From positions 1 through 34,891 of the IMG/VR virus record IMGVR_UViG_3300035212_000537: a stretch of 34,891 nt of DNA. The stretch is one strand, 5' to 3'. Position 1 is the first letter of the stretch. Every line of letters starts with the position of its first letter. A model generated the notes under the pieces. It was given only the letters and a program-made list of their open reading frames with translations, searched no databases and was not told the DNA's origin. Made by a program: the position numbers and the translations under genes. This DNA comes from a virus. Shown piece by piece: positions 1-5,832 of the stretch.

Positions 1-126
1 GTGGCAAGGGAAGTATTTCACGTCAATAGATGCGTGGAGAGTTAATAAAGTACAAACAGAAGAAACACCATTTTAGTTATGTTTAAAGTAGGAGATAGAG
101 TATTTCATTTGCAACATGGTTGGGGT
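1..126. repeat. Terminal direct repeat, left copy
   Basis: These 126 bases are identical to 34728-34853. They cover the last codons of the DUF3127 gene and the first 16 codons of the SH3-like gene. An exact repeat at both ends means the sequence is a circular or circularly permuted molecule opened here. Identity ends at the TGGGGT shared by the two paralogues, so the true redundancy may be longer. Confidence 0.95.
2..76 (+). CDS. DUF3127 protein, C-terminal fragment cut by the window edge
   Basis: This is the last 24 codons and the stop of the gene that is complete at 34504-34803. The reading starts WQGKYFTS and ends EETPF. It is partial only because the circular genome was opened inside the gene. 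See the full copy for function. Confidence 0.9.
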   Translation, partial: WQGKYFTSIDAWRVNKVQTEETPF

Positions 127-447
127 GAAGTAACAATTATAGATACTGAACAGGCTTATCCAATAATTGTTTGTTTTGATAATGCGAACGAAATGTATAC
201 CTTTACTAAAGAAGGTCGTAAAACCTCATGGGATAAAACACCGACACTTTCATTCACAGAATACACCTTACAAGGGTTTAGTCAAGAAAGACCAATTGAA
301 CTTCCTAAAGTGGGTGAGGAAGTAATGGTAAGTGATGACGGAATGACATGGGGATTAGCAATTTTTCATGGTACTAATCCGACATCTTGTAAATATCCAT
401 ATCATACTTCATTAGGTTCTGTTATGTATTTTAAAAGATTAAAATGA
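79..447 (+). CDS. Small SH3-like phage protein, paralogue 1
   Basis: The 122-residue protein begins MFKVGDRVFHLQHGWGEV. The pattern of V-G-D-x-V followed by G-W-G is typical of a small SH3-like or Tudor-like beta barrel (residues 1-55). A second part after SFTEYTLQGFSQERPI (about residues 57-73) contains VGEEVMVSDDG, which may be another barrel strand set. Its role is unknown; such domains often bind protein or nucleic acid. It is a tandem paralogue of the next gene, shares a 49-base exact stretch with it and overlaps it by 4 bases. The start is the first ATG after the preceding stop. Confidence 0.8.
   Translation: MFKVGDRVFHLQHGWGEVTIIDTEQAYPIIVCFDNANEMYTFTKEGRKTSWDKTPTLSFTEYTLQGFSQERPIELPKVGEEVMVSDDGMTWGLAIFHGTNPTSCKYPYHTSLGSVMYFKRLK
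250..298 (+). repeat. 49-bp exact direct repeat, copy 1
   Basis: This stretch is identical to 591-639 and encodes the shared SFTEYTLQGFSQERPI segment of the two SH3-like paralogues. The flanking coding sequence is much more diverged, which points to gene conversion or a recent partial duplication. Confidence 0.95.
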
Positions 448-800
448 AGAAAGACGTTATGTTTAAAGTAGGAGACAAAGTATACCACATAAAATATGGA
501 TGGGGTATTATTGAGGAAATACAAGATGATGATATATTGTCAAGATTTGACGAGTATACAGTATGGAATAATTCAAACAATAATTTGCTGTCATTCACAG
601 AATACACCTTACAAGGGTTTAGTCAAGAAAGACCAATTGTACTACCTGAAACTGGTGAGTTGTGTTTGTTTTCTGATGGAGAAGACAGGACTTGGATTTT
701 AAAAGAGTTTATTTGTTACAACCTAGAATCAAATCTGCCATATATTACAAAGGGAAATGTTCCGTACAGATTAATAAAACGAATTAAAATATTAGATTAA
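444..800 (+). CDS. Small SH3-like phage protein, paralogue 2
   Basis: The 118-residue protein reads MKKDV followed by MFKVGDKVYHIKYGWG, so the domain aligned with paralogue 1 starts at the internal ATG at 459. The MKKDV prefix (444-458, plus the A at 459) is the same 16 bases that begin the gene at 996. It may be a remnant of the duplication, and translation could start at either ATG. The protein carries the same SH3-like N-terminus, the same repeated middle segment and a GELCLFSDG strand. Function is unknown. The extreme right end of the window fuses the front of paralogue 1 in frame to this gene. Confidence 0.78.
   Translation: MKKDVMFKVGDKVYHIKYGWGIIEEIQDDDILSRFDEYTVWNNSNNNLLSFTEYTLQGFSQERPIVLPETGELCLFSDGEDRTWILKEFICYNLESNLPYITKGNVPYRLIKRIKILD
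591..639 (+). repeat. 49-bp exact direct repeat, copy 2
   Basis: This is identical to 250-298, in the same reading phase relative to the paralogous proteins. The spacing between copies is 341 bases. Confidence 0.95.
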
Positions 801-801
801 T

Positions 802-999
802 ATGAAAAGACCTTTAAGACATCGCAATGTAGATATAACACTACTTGTACAATCATGCGAAGATTTTATTGATTTTTTAGAAGCCGATGATTATCATGAG
901 GACAAAATAGAAAACTATGTAAATGATATATTTGGAAAAGCAATGTCAGCAATATACGGTAAAGACATATTTAATTATATAAATAGTAAAATAGAATGA
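802..999 (+). CDS. Small acidic hypothetical protein
   Basis: This 65-residue protein (MKRPLRHRNVDITLL start) has a basic first eight residues and an acidic, probably helical remainder. I do not recognise a family. It lies 2 bases after the preceding gene and overlaps the following ATG by 4 bases, so it is translated as part of the same cluster. Confidence 0.65.
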   Translation: MKRPLRHRNVDITLLVQSCEDFIDFLEADDYHEDKIENYVNDIFGKAMSAIYGKDIFNYINSKIE

Positions 1000-1304
1000 A
1001 GAAAGACGTTAAAAGCCTTGCTGATTTAAGTGAGGCTAAGCGCCAACAGGCGATAGAATACTACAAACACATAGCACACGCAACAATGCTTTGCCAATCT
1101 GCTTTGCATTCCTTAGACGATGTTAGCGACAACGTTTTTCACAAGCGTGAGATAAAGCAAACAATAAACGCTTTCATTACAGGAGTTGAAAGATTTGCAG
1201 CTACCTTTGTAGAGAACAACAACGAGACAATGGCTCAAACCTATTCCAATGTTATCAAACAGATTGACGAGTTCAAAAAAAACATTAATATTGAGATACA
1301 ATGA
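996..1304 (+). CDS. Hypothetical helical protein
   Basis: This 102-residue protein starts MKKDVKSLADLSEAKRQQA and looks all-helical. It could be a small coiled-coil or four-helix protein. The first 16 bases are identical to those at 444-459. It overlaps both neighbours by 4 bases. No function can be assigned. Confidence 0.7.
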   Translation: MKKDVKSLADLSEAKRQQAIEYYKHIAHATMLCQSALHSLDDVSDNVFHKREIKQTINAFITGVERFAATFVENNNETMAQTYSNVIKQIDEFKKNINIEIQ

Positions 1305-1501
1305 CACCTAAAGAGAAAGCAAGTGAATTATTGAATAAAATGCTATCTAAGAATCCAAATAGACAGGATGGCATTTCAATGATAGATACCATACAAGCAA
1401 AACTATGCGCCTTAATTGCAGTAGATGAATGTCTAAAAACGTGTGTTTTCTCAATGATTTATTATTGGCAAGAAGTTAAAGAAGAACTATTGAAGTTATG
1501 A
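1301..1501 (+). CDS. MTPKEKA family small protein, tandem copy 1
   Basis: The 66-residue protein has the layout MTPKEKASELLNK, then AKLCALIAVDE, then YYWQEVKEELLKL. The two following genes share this layout, so it is the first of a tandem triplet. The ends are conserved and the middle varies. Similar small proteins are frequent in Bacteroidota phages, but I know of no function. It overlaps its neighbours by 4 bases. Confidence 0.75.
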   Translation: MTPKEKASELLNKMLSKNPNRQDGISMIDTIQAKLCALIAVDECLKTCVFSMIYYWQEVKEELLKL

Positions 1502-1707
1502 CACCGAAAGAAAAAGCAAAAGAATTATTTGATGGTTACTATTACTGCTTGTTGCAATCTAATATTGAAAAAAGAAATTATTGGAGTAAACAATGTGCAT
1601 TAATTGCAGTTGAATTTTCACGTGAATTTATAACAGGAGATTTAAGTGAAAGATTTGATAAAACAATGTATTTATTAGAAGTTAAAGAAGAACTAGAAAA
1701 GTTATGA
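1498..1707 (+). CDS. MTPKEKA family small protein, tandem copy 2
   Basis: The 69-residue protein starts MTPKEKAKELFDGYYY, has KQCALIAVEFSRE in the middle and ends LLEVKEELEKL. It is a diverged paralogue of the genes on both sides. It lacks the YWQ that precedes EVKEE in the other two copies. Function is unknown. Confidence 0.75.
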   Translation: MTPKEKAKELFDGYYYCLLQSNIEKRNYWSKQCALIAVEFSREFITGDLSERFDKTMYLLEVKEELEKL

Positions 1708-1922
1708 CACCGAAAGAGAAAGCACACGAGTTATTTGATAAGTATAATGAGTTATTATCTGTTCATGTTTTTAATGGTAATTTTGATATAGCTAAACAAT
1801 GCGCTATATTATCGGTTGATGAGATAATAAATTCAAATCCTCACAGCAATCCATTTAATACAACAAGATATTCAACAATGGATTATTGGCAAGAAGTTAA
1901 ACAAGAAATAGAAAACTTATGA
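1704..1922 (+). CDS. MTPKEKA family small protein, tandem copy 3
   Basis: The 72-residue protein starts MTPKEKAHELFDKYNE, has KQCAILSVDEII in the middle and ends DYWQEVKQEIENL. It is the third tandem paralogue. The overlaps with the previous and next genes indicate translational coupling along the array. Confidence 0.75.
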   Translation: MTPKEKAHELFDKYNELLSVHVFNGNFDIAKQCAILSVDEIINSNPHSNPFNTTRYSTMDYWQEVKQEIENL

Positions 1923-2074
1923 TTTCAAGAAACAACAAGAACAGGAATCGTTGGATGATAGCGATATCGTTTGACATTTGCAGATGGAAGTTCAGAGAGA
2001 ATCGCAAGGGTGTCATTAACGTAGGTAGATTAATTAGAAAAGCATATTATAATAAATATAACGATGGAAATTAA
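1919..2074 (+). CDS. Small basic hypothetical protein
   Basis: A 51-residue reading frame (MISRNNKNRNRWMIA to KYNDGN) starts at the ATG overlapping the previous stop. It is strongly basic and contains a C-x-W-x-F segment. It may bind nucleic acid, but no family is recognised. It overlaps the next small gene by 11 bases. Confidence 0.5.
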   Translation: MISRNNKNRNRWMIAISFDICRWKFRENRKGVINVGRLIRKAYYNKYNDGN

Positions 2075-2237
2075 AGAAGAAATAGAGCAATTAAAAGCAT
2101 TGTTAACAGGTGATTTATTTGCCGATGGGGACTTGATGCAAAAGATTTATGAGCTGAAGAAACAGCTTAATCCTGAGATAGTAGACAATCCCGAAGCGGA
2201 TGAAGATGAGGACGAATGCCTCTATTGTGGCTCATAA
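2064..2237 (+). CDS. Small acidic protein with CxxC tail
   Basis: A 57-residue reading frame (MEIKEEIEQLKALL start) consists of a helical N-terminus, an acidic stretch DEDEDE and the ending CLYCGS. The C-x-x-C pair at the tail could hold a metal together with another subunit. Similar short proteins occur in Bacteroidota phages, but the role is unknown. Confidence 0.6.
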   Translation: MEIKEEIEQLKALLTGDLFADGDLMQKIYELKKQLNPEIVDNPEADEDEDECLYCGS

Positions 2238-2247
2238 TCAATAAGTT

Positions 2248-2406
2248 ATGACAAAGAAAAGAGCAGTTGAATTTCTTTATTCACTATGGGAGAATGGAGA
2301 AGTACCCTCAAATTTTACTGAAGACCATTCAGAATATGAAAGAGCAGTAGAATTATTAATGAAGGGATTAGATTGGGAAGAACATGTAAAATTAGAAGTA
2401 TTATGA
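2248..2406 (+). CDS. Small hypothetical protein
   Basis: A 52-residue reading frame runs from MTKKRAVEFLYSLW to EEHVKLEVL. It is probably helical and acidic. Its stop overlaps the thyX ATG (TTATGA), which supports it as a real coupled gene. No function is recognised. Confidence 0.6.
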   Translation: MTKKRAVEFLYSLWENGEVPSNFTEDHSEYERAVELLMKGLDWEEHVKLEVL

Positions 2407-3044
2407 AAGTAGAGTTGTTAAGCACTTGGGGAGATGATTTATCAGTTTGTGATATCGCAAGGGTATCATTTGATAAAAAAGCGGATAATTATTCATCAGA
2501 ACAAAATTTAAGGCTATTAAGCTATTTAGCGAGACATAATCATTGGAGCTGTTTCGCTCACGCAAAAGTGCAATTTAGATTGCAAATACCCGTGTATGTT
2601 GAACGTCAATTAGTTAAGACGCAGGCAGGTGTCGAGTATAACTCGATAAGTGGTCGGTATTGTGATTTTTCCGATACTTATAGCTTAATCAGTGAGTGGC
2701 GAACACAATCTAAAGACAGTAAGCAAGGTAGTGCAGAACCTTTAGATGTTTATGGACAGGAGGCTTGTAATGTTATCGAGTATGAAGTCAAAGAGTTTTG
2801 TCAAAATGCTTATAAGAAACTAATTGATTTAGGAGTAAGTAAAGAACAGGCAAGAACTATACTACCGTTAAATCTTAACACGACTATGATTTGGACAGGC
2901 AGTTTATATTCATTCATTCGATTATGTAAGCAACGTTTAAAGTCAGACGCACAACAAGAAACACGTGAAGTTGTTTCCGAAATGTTACGACTATTAAAAG
3001 AAAACGGTAACTTTGCAGAGTCATTAAAAGCTTTTGAATTATGA
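2403..3044 (+). CDS. thyX: Flavin-dependent thymidylate synthase ThyX
   Basis: ThyX makes dTMP from dUMP using FAD, NADPH and methylene-tetrahydrofolate, which helps a phage supply thymidine nucleotides. The 213-residue protein has the family's N-terminal SVCDIARVSFDK segment. RLLSYLARHNHWSCFAHAKV precedes the core, and ERQLVKTQAGVEYNSISGRY stands where the signature RHRxxSxNExSxRY normally lies. C-terminal helices containing PLNLNTTMIWTGSLYSF follow. The central RHR is replaced by VKT, so the dUMP/FAD-binding loop is divergent although S-x-R-Y is kept. The start is taken at the ATG at 2403, which overlaps the previous stop; upstream in-frame codons lie within the preceding gene. Confidence 0.85.
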   Translation: MKVELLSTWGDDLSVCDIARVSFDKKADNYSSEQNLRLLSYLARHNHWSCFAHAKVQFRLQIPVYVERQLVKTQAGVEYNSISGRYCDFSDTYSLISEWRTQSKDSKQGSAEPLDVYGQEACNVIEYEVKEFCQNAYKKLIDLGVSKEQARTILPLNLNTTMIWTGSLYSFIRLCKQRLKSDAQQETREVVSEMLRLLKENGNFAESLKAFEL

Positions 3045-3403
3045 AGATTAAAGTTAGTACAAGAGTTGTATTCATATTCAAGGATCATGTTGTTAAAGTA
3101 CCGATCAGTTTACGTGGGTACTTACAATGTTTACAGGAGCGAAACATTTGGGATAAGTACAAAGACCTTGGTATATTAGGCGAGCTTTATTCTTACAAGC
3201 GTGGAGTAATAAAAATGAAGCGATACAACCCTATTGACTCAATTGACTATACAGATGTTGATTTAGTCAAAGGATTGATTGAAGAGCTTGACATTAACAA
3301 CTGCGACCTATACAACAAAGCGAACTGGGGTGAACTAAACGGTAGGAGATACCTAATTGATTATGGTATTAATGAAGAGATAAGTAAAATGTATAATTTA
3401 TGA
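3041..3403 (+). CDS. Miniature protein-kinase-like fold protein
   Basis: The 120-residue protein begins with an RVVFIFKDHVVKVP hairpin resembling the ATP-lobe strand with a lysine. It continues with GELYSYKRGVIKMKRY and ends with NKANWGELNGRRYLIDYG. The last part resembles the N-x-x-N…DFG-like metal site of kinase folds (here IDYG). Similar truncated kinase-like proteins occur in phages of Bacteroidota. Catalytic activity is uncertain because the protein is less than half the usual kinase length. It overlaps thyX and the next gene by 4 bases. Confidence 0.5.
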   Translation: MKIKVSTRVVFIFKDHVVKVPISLRGYLQCLQERNIWDKYKDLGILGELYSYKRGVIKMKRYNPIDSIDYTDVDLVKGLIEELDINNCDLYNKANWGELNGRRYLIDYGINEEISKMYNL

Positions 3404-3750
3404 AGTTAAGATGTATTGAAAAACACTTTGCGAATGTTACTTTTGGTAAAGTGTACGATGTGATTAAAAAAGATAATAGCTATATTTGGATTATGAATGA
3501 TAAAGGCCAAGAACATCAGTTTGACACTATCGAAAACTATTTTGAAGTAGTGACCGACAACGCACCTAGTTATTACAATAATGAGAACGGTAGTCTTTAC
3601 AAGTTTGCAGTAGACCATGACCTAAACGCATACGAATTTGACTTAGTCAAACGCCTTGTAAGATGCAGAAAGAAAGGTAACTTTGTACAGGATTTAGAAA
3701 AGACAAAGTTTTTAATTGATTTATATATTAAAGAATGGAAAGAGAAATAA
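3400..3750 (+). CDS. SH3-like plus DUF3310-like protein
   Basis: In this 116-residue protein, residues 1-48 (FGKVYDVIKKDNSYIWIMND) look like a small beta barrel. Residues 68-116 contain YEFDLVKRLVRCRKKGN followed by LEKTKFLIDLYIKEW. This resembles DUF3310, a helical phage domain that sits near nucleotide metabolism genes. Neighbouring ThyX and MazG-like genes fit that setting. The biochemical role of DUF3310 is not clear to me. Confidence 0.6.
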   Translation: MKLRCIEKHFANVTFGKVYDVIKKDNSYIWIMNDKGQEHQFDTIENYFEVVTDNAPSYYNNENGSLYKFAVDHDLNAYEFDLVKRLVRCRKKGNFVQDLEKTKFLIDLYIKEWKEK

Positions 3751-4019
3751 ATAATTGGGCGAAGGCTCGTAACTTAGACAACCCCGACAACAAATTTCAA
3801 CAGCTTGCAAAGGTCATGGAAGAAGTAGGGGAATTATCAGCAGCAATACTAAAGAAAGATATAGCAGAAACAATAGACGCGCTTGGAGATAGTTACATCA
3901 CACTTGTTATATTAGCTAATCAAATGGGTTACTCATTAGAAGATTGCGCTAAACGTGCCTTTAAAGTTATTGAATATCGAAAAGGCAAAACCGAAAACGG
4001 AACATTTATCAAAGAATAA
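3735..4019 (+). CDS. MazG-like nucleotide pyrophosphohydrolase
   Basis: The 94-residue protein matches the single-domain all-alpha MazG-like fold. MEEVGEL (E29, E30, E33) and ETIDALGD (E45, D48, D52) supply the acidic residues that bind Mg2+ in this superfamily. Such enzymes split NTPs or dNTPs to the monophosphate and pyrophosphate. In phages they may lower unusual nucleotides or ppGpp signals, but the substrate here is unknown. The gene overlaps the DUF3310-like gene by 16 bases and follows ThyX, so a nucleotide-pool function is reasonable. Confidence 0.8.
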   Translation: MEREINNWAKARNLDNPDNKFQQLAKVMEEVGELSAAILKKDIAETIDALGDSYITLVILANQMGYSLEDCAKRAFKVIEYRKGKTENGTFIKE

Positions 4020-4024
4020 TTTGT

Positions 4025-4315
4025 ATGAAAGACTTAGAAAAATTAATAAGACTTCAATCTTTTTTAAAGTCTTACATTCAAACAAAAAAACAAAATGAGC
4101 AAATTAACATAAAATTAATTGGTAGTTATAATAAAAAGGCATCTACTAATTTACACTATAATTCAATAAAAATTGAAGAATATGCTCATGAAATACATTG
4201 TTTATGTGTTGAATTGGGATTTTCAGATATTAGAGAAAATGAATATTATCAAGATCATGTAGTTAATTTTGGTTCAATAGAAAGGTTAATAAAAAAAAGA
4301 AAACCAAATGTTTAA
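4025..4315 (+). CDS. Hypothetical protein
   Basis: A 96-residue lysine-rich, probably helical protein (MKDLEKLIRLQSFLK start). No family motif is recognised. The gene is more AT-rich than its neighbours and overlaps the next start by 8 bases. Confidence 0.65.
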   Translation: MKDLEKLIRLQSFLKSYIQTKKQNEQINIKLIGSYNKKASTNLHYNSIKIEEYAHEIHCLCVELGFSDIRENEYYQDHVVNFGSIERLIKKRKPNV

Positions 4316-4511
4316 AAAAAACTGGACAAAATGGGAACACGTAATGTTTGTAGAAGATTTCAGAAGTGGAATAAAAACATTTGAACTACTAAGACGTGTT
4401 GACCAAGACACTGGAATTACCCAATGGAAAAGAGTTTATGTAAAAAAATGCGTTCATTCACTTACTCACTTTCTTGCAAAGTGGGGGGGAGAAAATAAAA
4501 TTAAACGATAG
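4308..4511 (+). CDS. Small basic hypothetical protein
   Basis: A 67-residue basic protein (MFKKNWTKWEHVMFVEDF start) with alternating polar and hydrophobic strands, possibly a small beta barrel. It is the last gene of the left block. Its TAG stop touches the structured RNA and terminator that follow. Confidence 0.6.
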   Translation: MFKKNWTKWEHVMFVEDFRSGIKTFELLRRVDQDTGITQWKRVYVKKCVHSLTHFLAKWGGENKIKR

Positions 4512-4614
4512 TGTTGGTATGTGATTAAAGTGTTACTATGGCTAATGGACAAGTACCATAAATCTAAGTGCCTAAAACTTAGCATATCACGATACGGTCG
4601 TAACACGCCAACAT
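4511..4614 (+). ncRNA. Candidate structured RNA with crossing helices
   Basis: The gap between the left block and the sigma gene can form five helices. They are 4511-4517 with 4608-4614, 4518-4525 with 4586-4594 (one bulge), 4530-4536 with 4600-4606, 4537-4541 with 4556-4560, and 4564-4569 with 4577-4582. The second and third cross, so they form a pseudoknot or two alternative folds. No reading frame explains the region, and a terminator follows at once. It could be a processed 3' RNA, a regulatory leader or a packaging element. The structure was found by eye and needs covariation support. Confidence 0.4.
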
Positions 4615-4626
4615 TTCGTTTTTTTA

Positions 4627-4658
4627 AACCCTTGCATCAATTGGTGTAAGGGTTTTTT
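4627..4658 (+). terminator. Rho-independent terminator
   Basis: A 10-bp stem, AACCCTTGCA with TGTAAGGGTT (one G-U pair), has an 8-base loop and is followed by a run of six T. It separates the left gene block from the sigma and terminase block. Confidence 0.9.
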
Positions 4659-4674
4659 CGTTATCTTTAACCCC

Positions 4675-5157
4675 ATGAATTTAATTGAAATAGCAAAGTA
4701 TCACGACGAATGGGTGCGAATAGTTAAACGTTTTGGAGCTAAAACCGAAGCAGAAGACATCGTTCAAGATATGTACATACGGTTCCATAAATACGGCAAA
4801 GGTCAAGTAGTAACCAAGTCGTTCATTTGGATAATGCTTCGTAATATCTTTTTTGACTATTGCAAACGTGAAATATCAATGGTCGATATTGACCTCATGG
4901 TAGACCTATCAGAAGATGAAAACAACAAAACATACGAAATAGAGTTATACTATCAGAGCGTTGAAAATGAAATAAAGAAATGGGAGTGGTTTGACCAACA
5001 ACTATTTTTATTATATTTGCGAAGCGGAAAAAGTATGCGTGAACTTGAAAAGGAAACTAAAATTAGTTTGACCTCGATTTTTCACACAATTAAAAAATGT
5101 AAACGAAAATTAAAGATATGGCAAAAAGAGTATCAAAAGGCTTTGGAGATACAGTAG
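4675..5157 (+). CDS. ECF-like RNA polymerase sigma factor
   Basis: The 160-residue protein has the two-domain layout of small sigma-70 proteins. Residues 10-62 resemble region 2: WVRIVKRFG, AEDIVQDMYIRFHKYGKG and WIMLRNIFFDYCKRE. Residues 105-150 resemble region 4, with the helix-turn-helix SGKSMRELEKETKISLTSIF followed by a basic tail. It probably binds host RNA polymerase core and directs it to phage promoters. Lying directly before terminase, it is a candidate late-gene activator. The start ATG is 17 bases after the terminator T-run. A weak TTG-N18-TATCTTTA match (4641-4669) would give a nearly leaderless transcript. Confidence 0.75.
   Translation: MNLIEIAKYHDEWVRIVKRFGAKTEAEDIVQDMYIRFHKYGKGQVVTKSFIWIMLRNIFFDYCKREISMVDIDLMVDLSEDENNKTYEIELYYQSVENEIKKWEWFDQQLFLLYLRSGKSMRELEKETKISLTSIFHTIKKCKRKLKIWQKEYQKALEIQ
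4991..5019 (+). promoter_or_regulatory. Candidate internal promoter (TTG-N18-TATATTTG)
   Basis: A full Bacteroidota -33/-7 match lies inside the sigma gene, about 100 bases upstream of the next start. It could feed the terminase and structural operon independently of the sigma gene's own transcript. In AT-rich coding DNA such matches also arise by chance. Confidence 0.35.
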
Positions 5158-5513
5158 CTAAATTCACAGAAGCAACAGGAATAGATAAGGTTGTTAACTT
5201 TATCGCTGGTGAAGATTGTGGGTGCGATAAACGTAAAGAGAAACTAAACAAGCTATTCCCTTACAAAACACCTGAATGCTTAACAGAACCTGAATACAAG
5301 ATGTTGGAAGAACTATTACCTCAAATTTCTGTTAAGATTAAACCATCACAACAAATTGAGTTCTTAAAGGTTTACAATAGAGTTTTCAAAACAAACGAAC
5401 GACCAACCTCATGTGCTAGTTGTTTAAACGACATGCTTCGTAAAACAAGAATAGTTTTTAATGAGTATAACAAAGAGTCATTTCCTAATGACCAAGGAGC
5501 GTTTTTAGGATAA
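5118..5513 (+). CDS. Conserved Cys-containing phage protein upstream of terminase
   Basis: The 131-residue protein starts MAKRVSKGFGDTVAKFTEAT and contains GEDCGCDKRKEKLNKLFPY (about residues 31-49). A later CASC pair near residue 99 could bind a metal with the first C-x-C. Proteins with this GEDCGCDxRKEKLN signature commonly sit before terminase genes in Bacteroidota phages. The role is unknown; a packaging or DNA-binding accessory is possible. The gene overlaps the sigma gene by 40 bases in another frame. Confidence 0.75.
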   Translation: MAKRVSKGFGDTVAKFTEATGIDKVVNFIAGEDCGCDKRKEKLNKLFPYKTPECLTEPEYKMLEELLPQISVKIKPSQQIEFLKVYNRVFKTNERPTSCASCLNDMLRKTRIVFNEYNKESFPNDQGAFLG

Positions 5514-5538
5514 TTGATTAACCAAGATTTTTTTCAAG

Positions 5539-5832
5539 ATGGCAAACGGACACGGTGGAGCGAGACCAAACTCAGGAAACAAACCAAAGCAAGACTTTGA
5601 AAAGACAAATAATATATTCTTAACTGCAATAAAACAAGTTAAGGATGTTAATACAGATGATGAAGCACGAATAGAATTAGCAAAAGATTTGTTAACGTTT
5701 GAGCGTGGCAAGATATTTATTTCTGAGCATATCTTTGGTAAACCAAAAGAACATGTAGAGCAAGATATTAACATCAATACAACAACACTAAAAGACTTGA
5801 TAAGTTTTGGTAGTACTGAACCCGAAATATAA
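5539..5832 (+). CDS. Terminase small subunit candidate
   Basis: The 97-residue protein begins MANGHGGARPNSGNKPKQ. This resembles the GGARPxSGRKP motif at the N-terminus of many phage terminase small subunits and HTH DNA-binding proteins. The rest is helical with an acidic tail. TerS recognises the packaging site and loads TerL. Position immediately before TerL, with a 26-base overlap, is the strongest support. It is shorter than many TerS proteins. Confidence 0.65.
   Translation: MANGHGGARPNSGNKPKQDFEKTNNIFLTAIKQVKDVNTDDEARIELAKDLLTFERGKIFISEHIFGKPKEHVEQDININTTTLKDLISFGSTEPEI

Noticed and set aside
2373-2402. Upstream TTG start for thyX
   Set aside because: It lies inside the preceding small gene; the ATG at 2403 overlaps that gene's stop and begins at the usual ThyX N-terminus.
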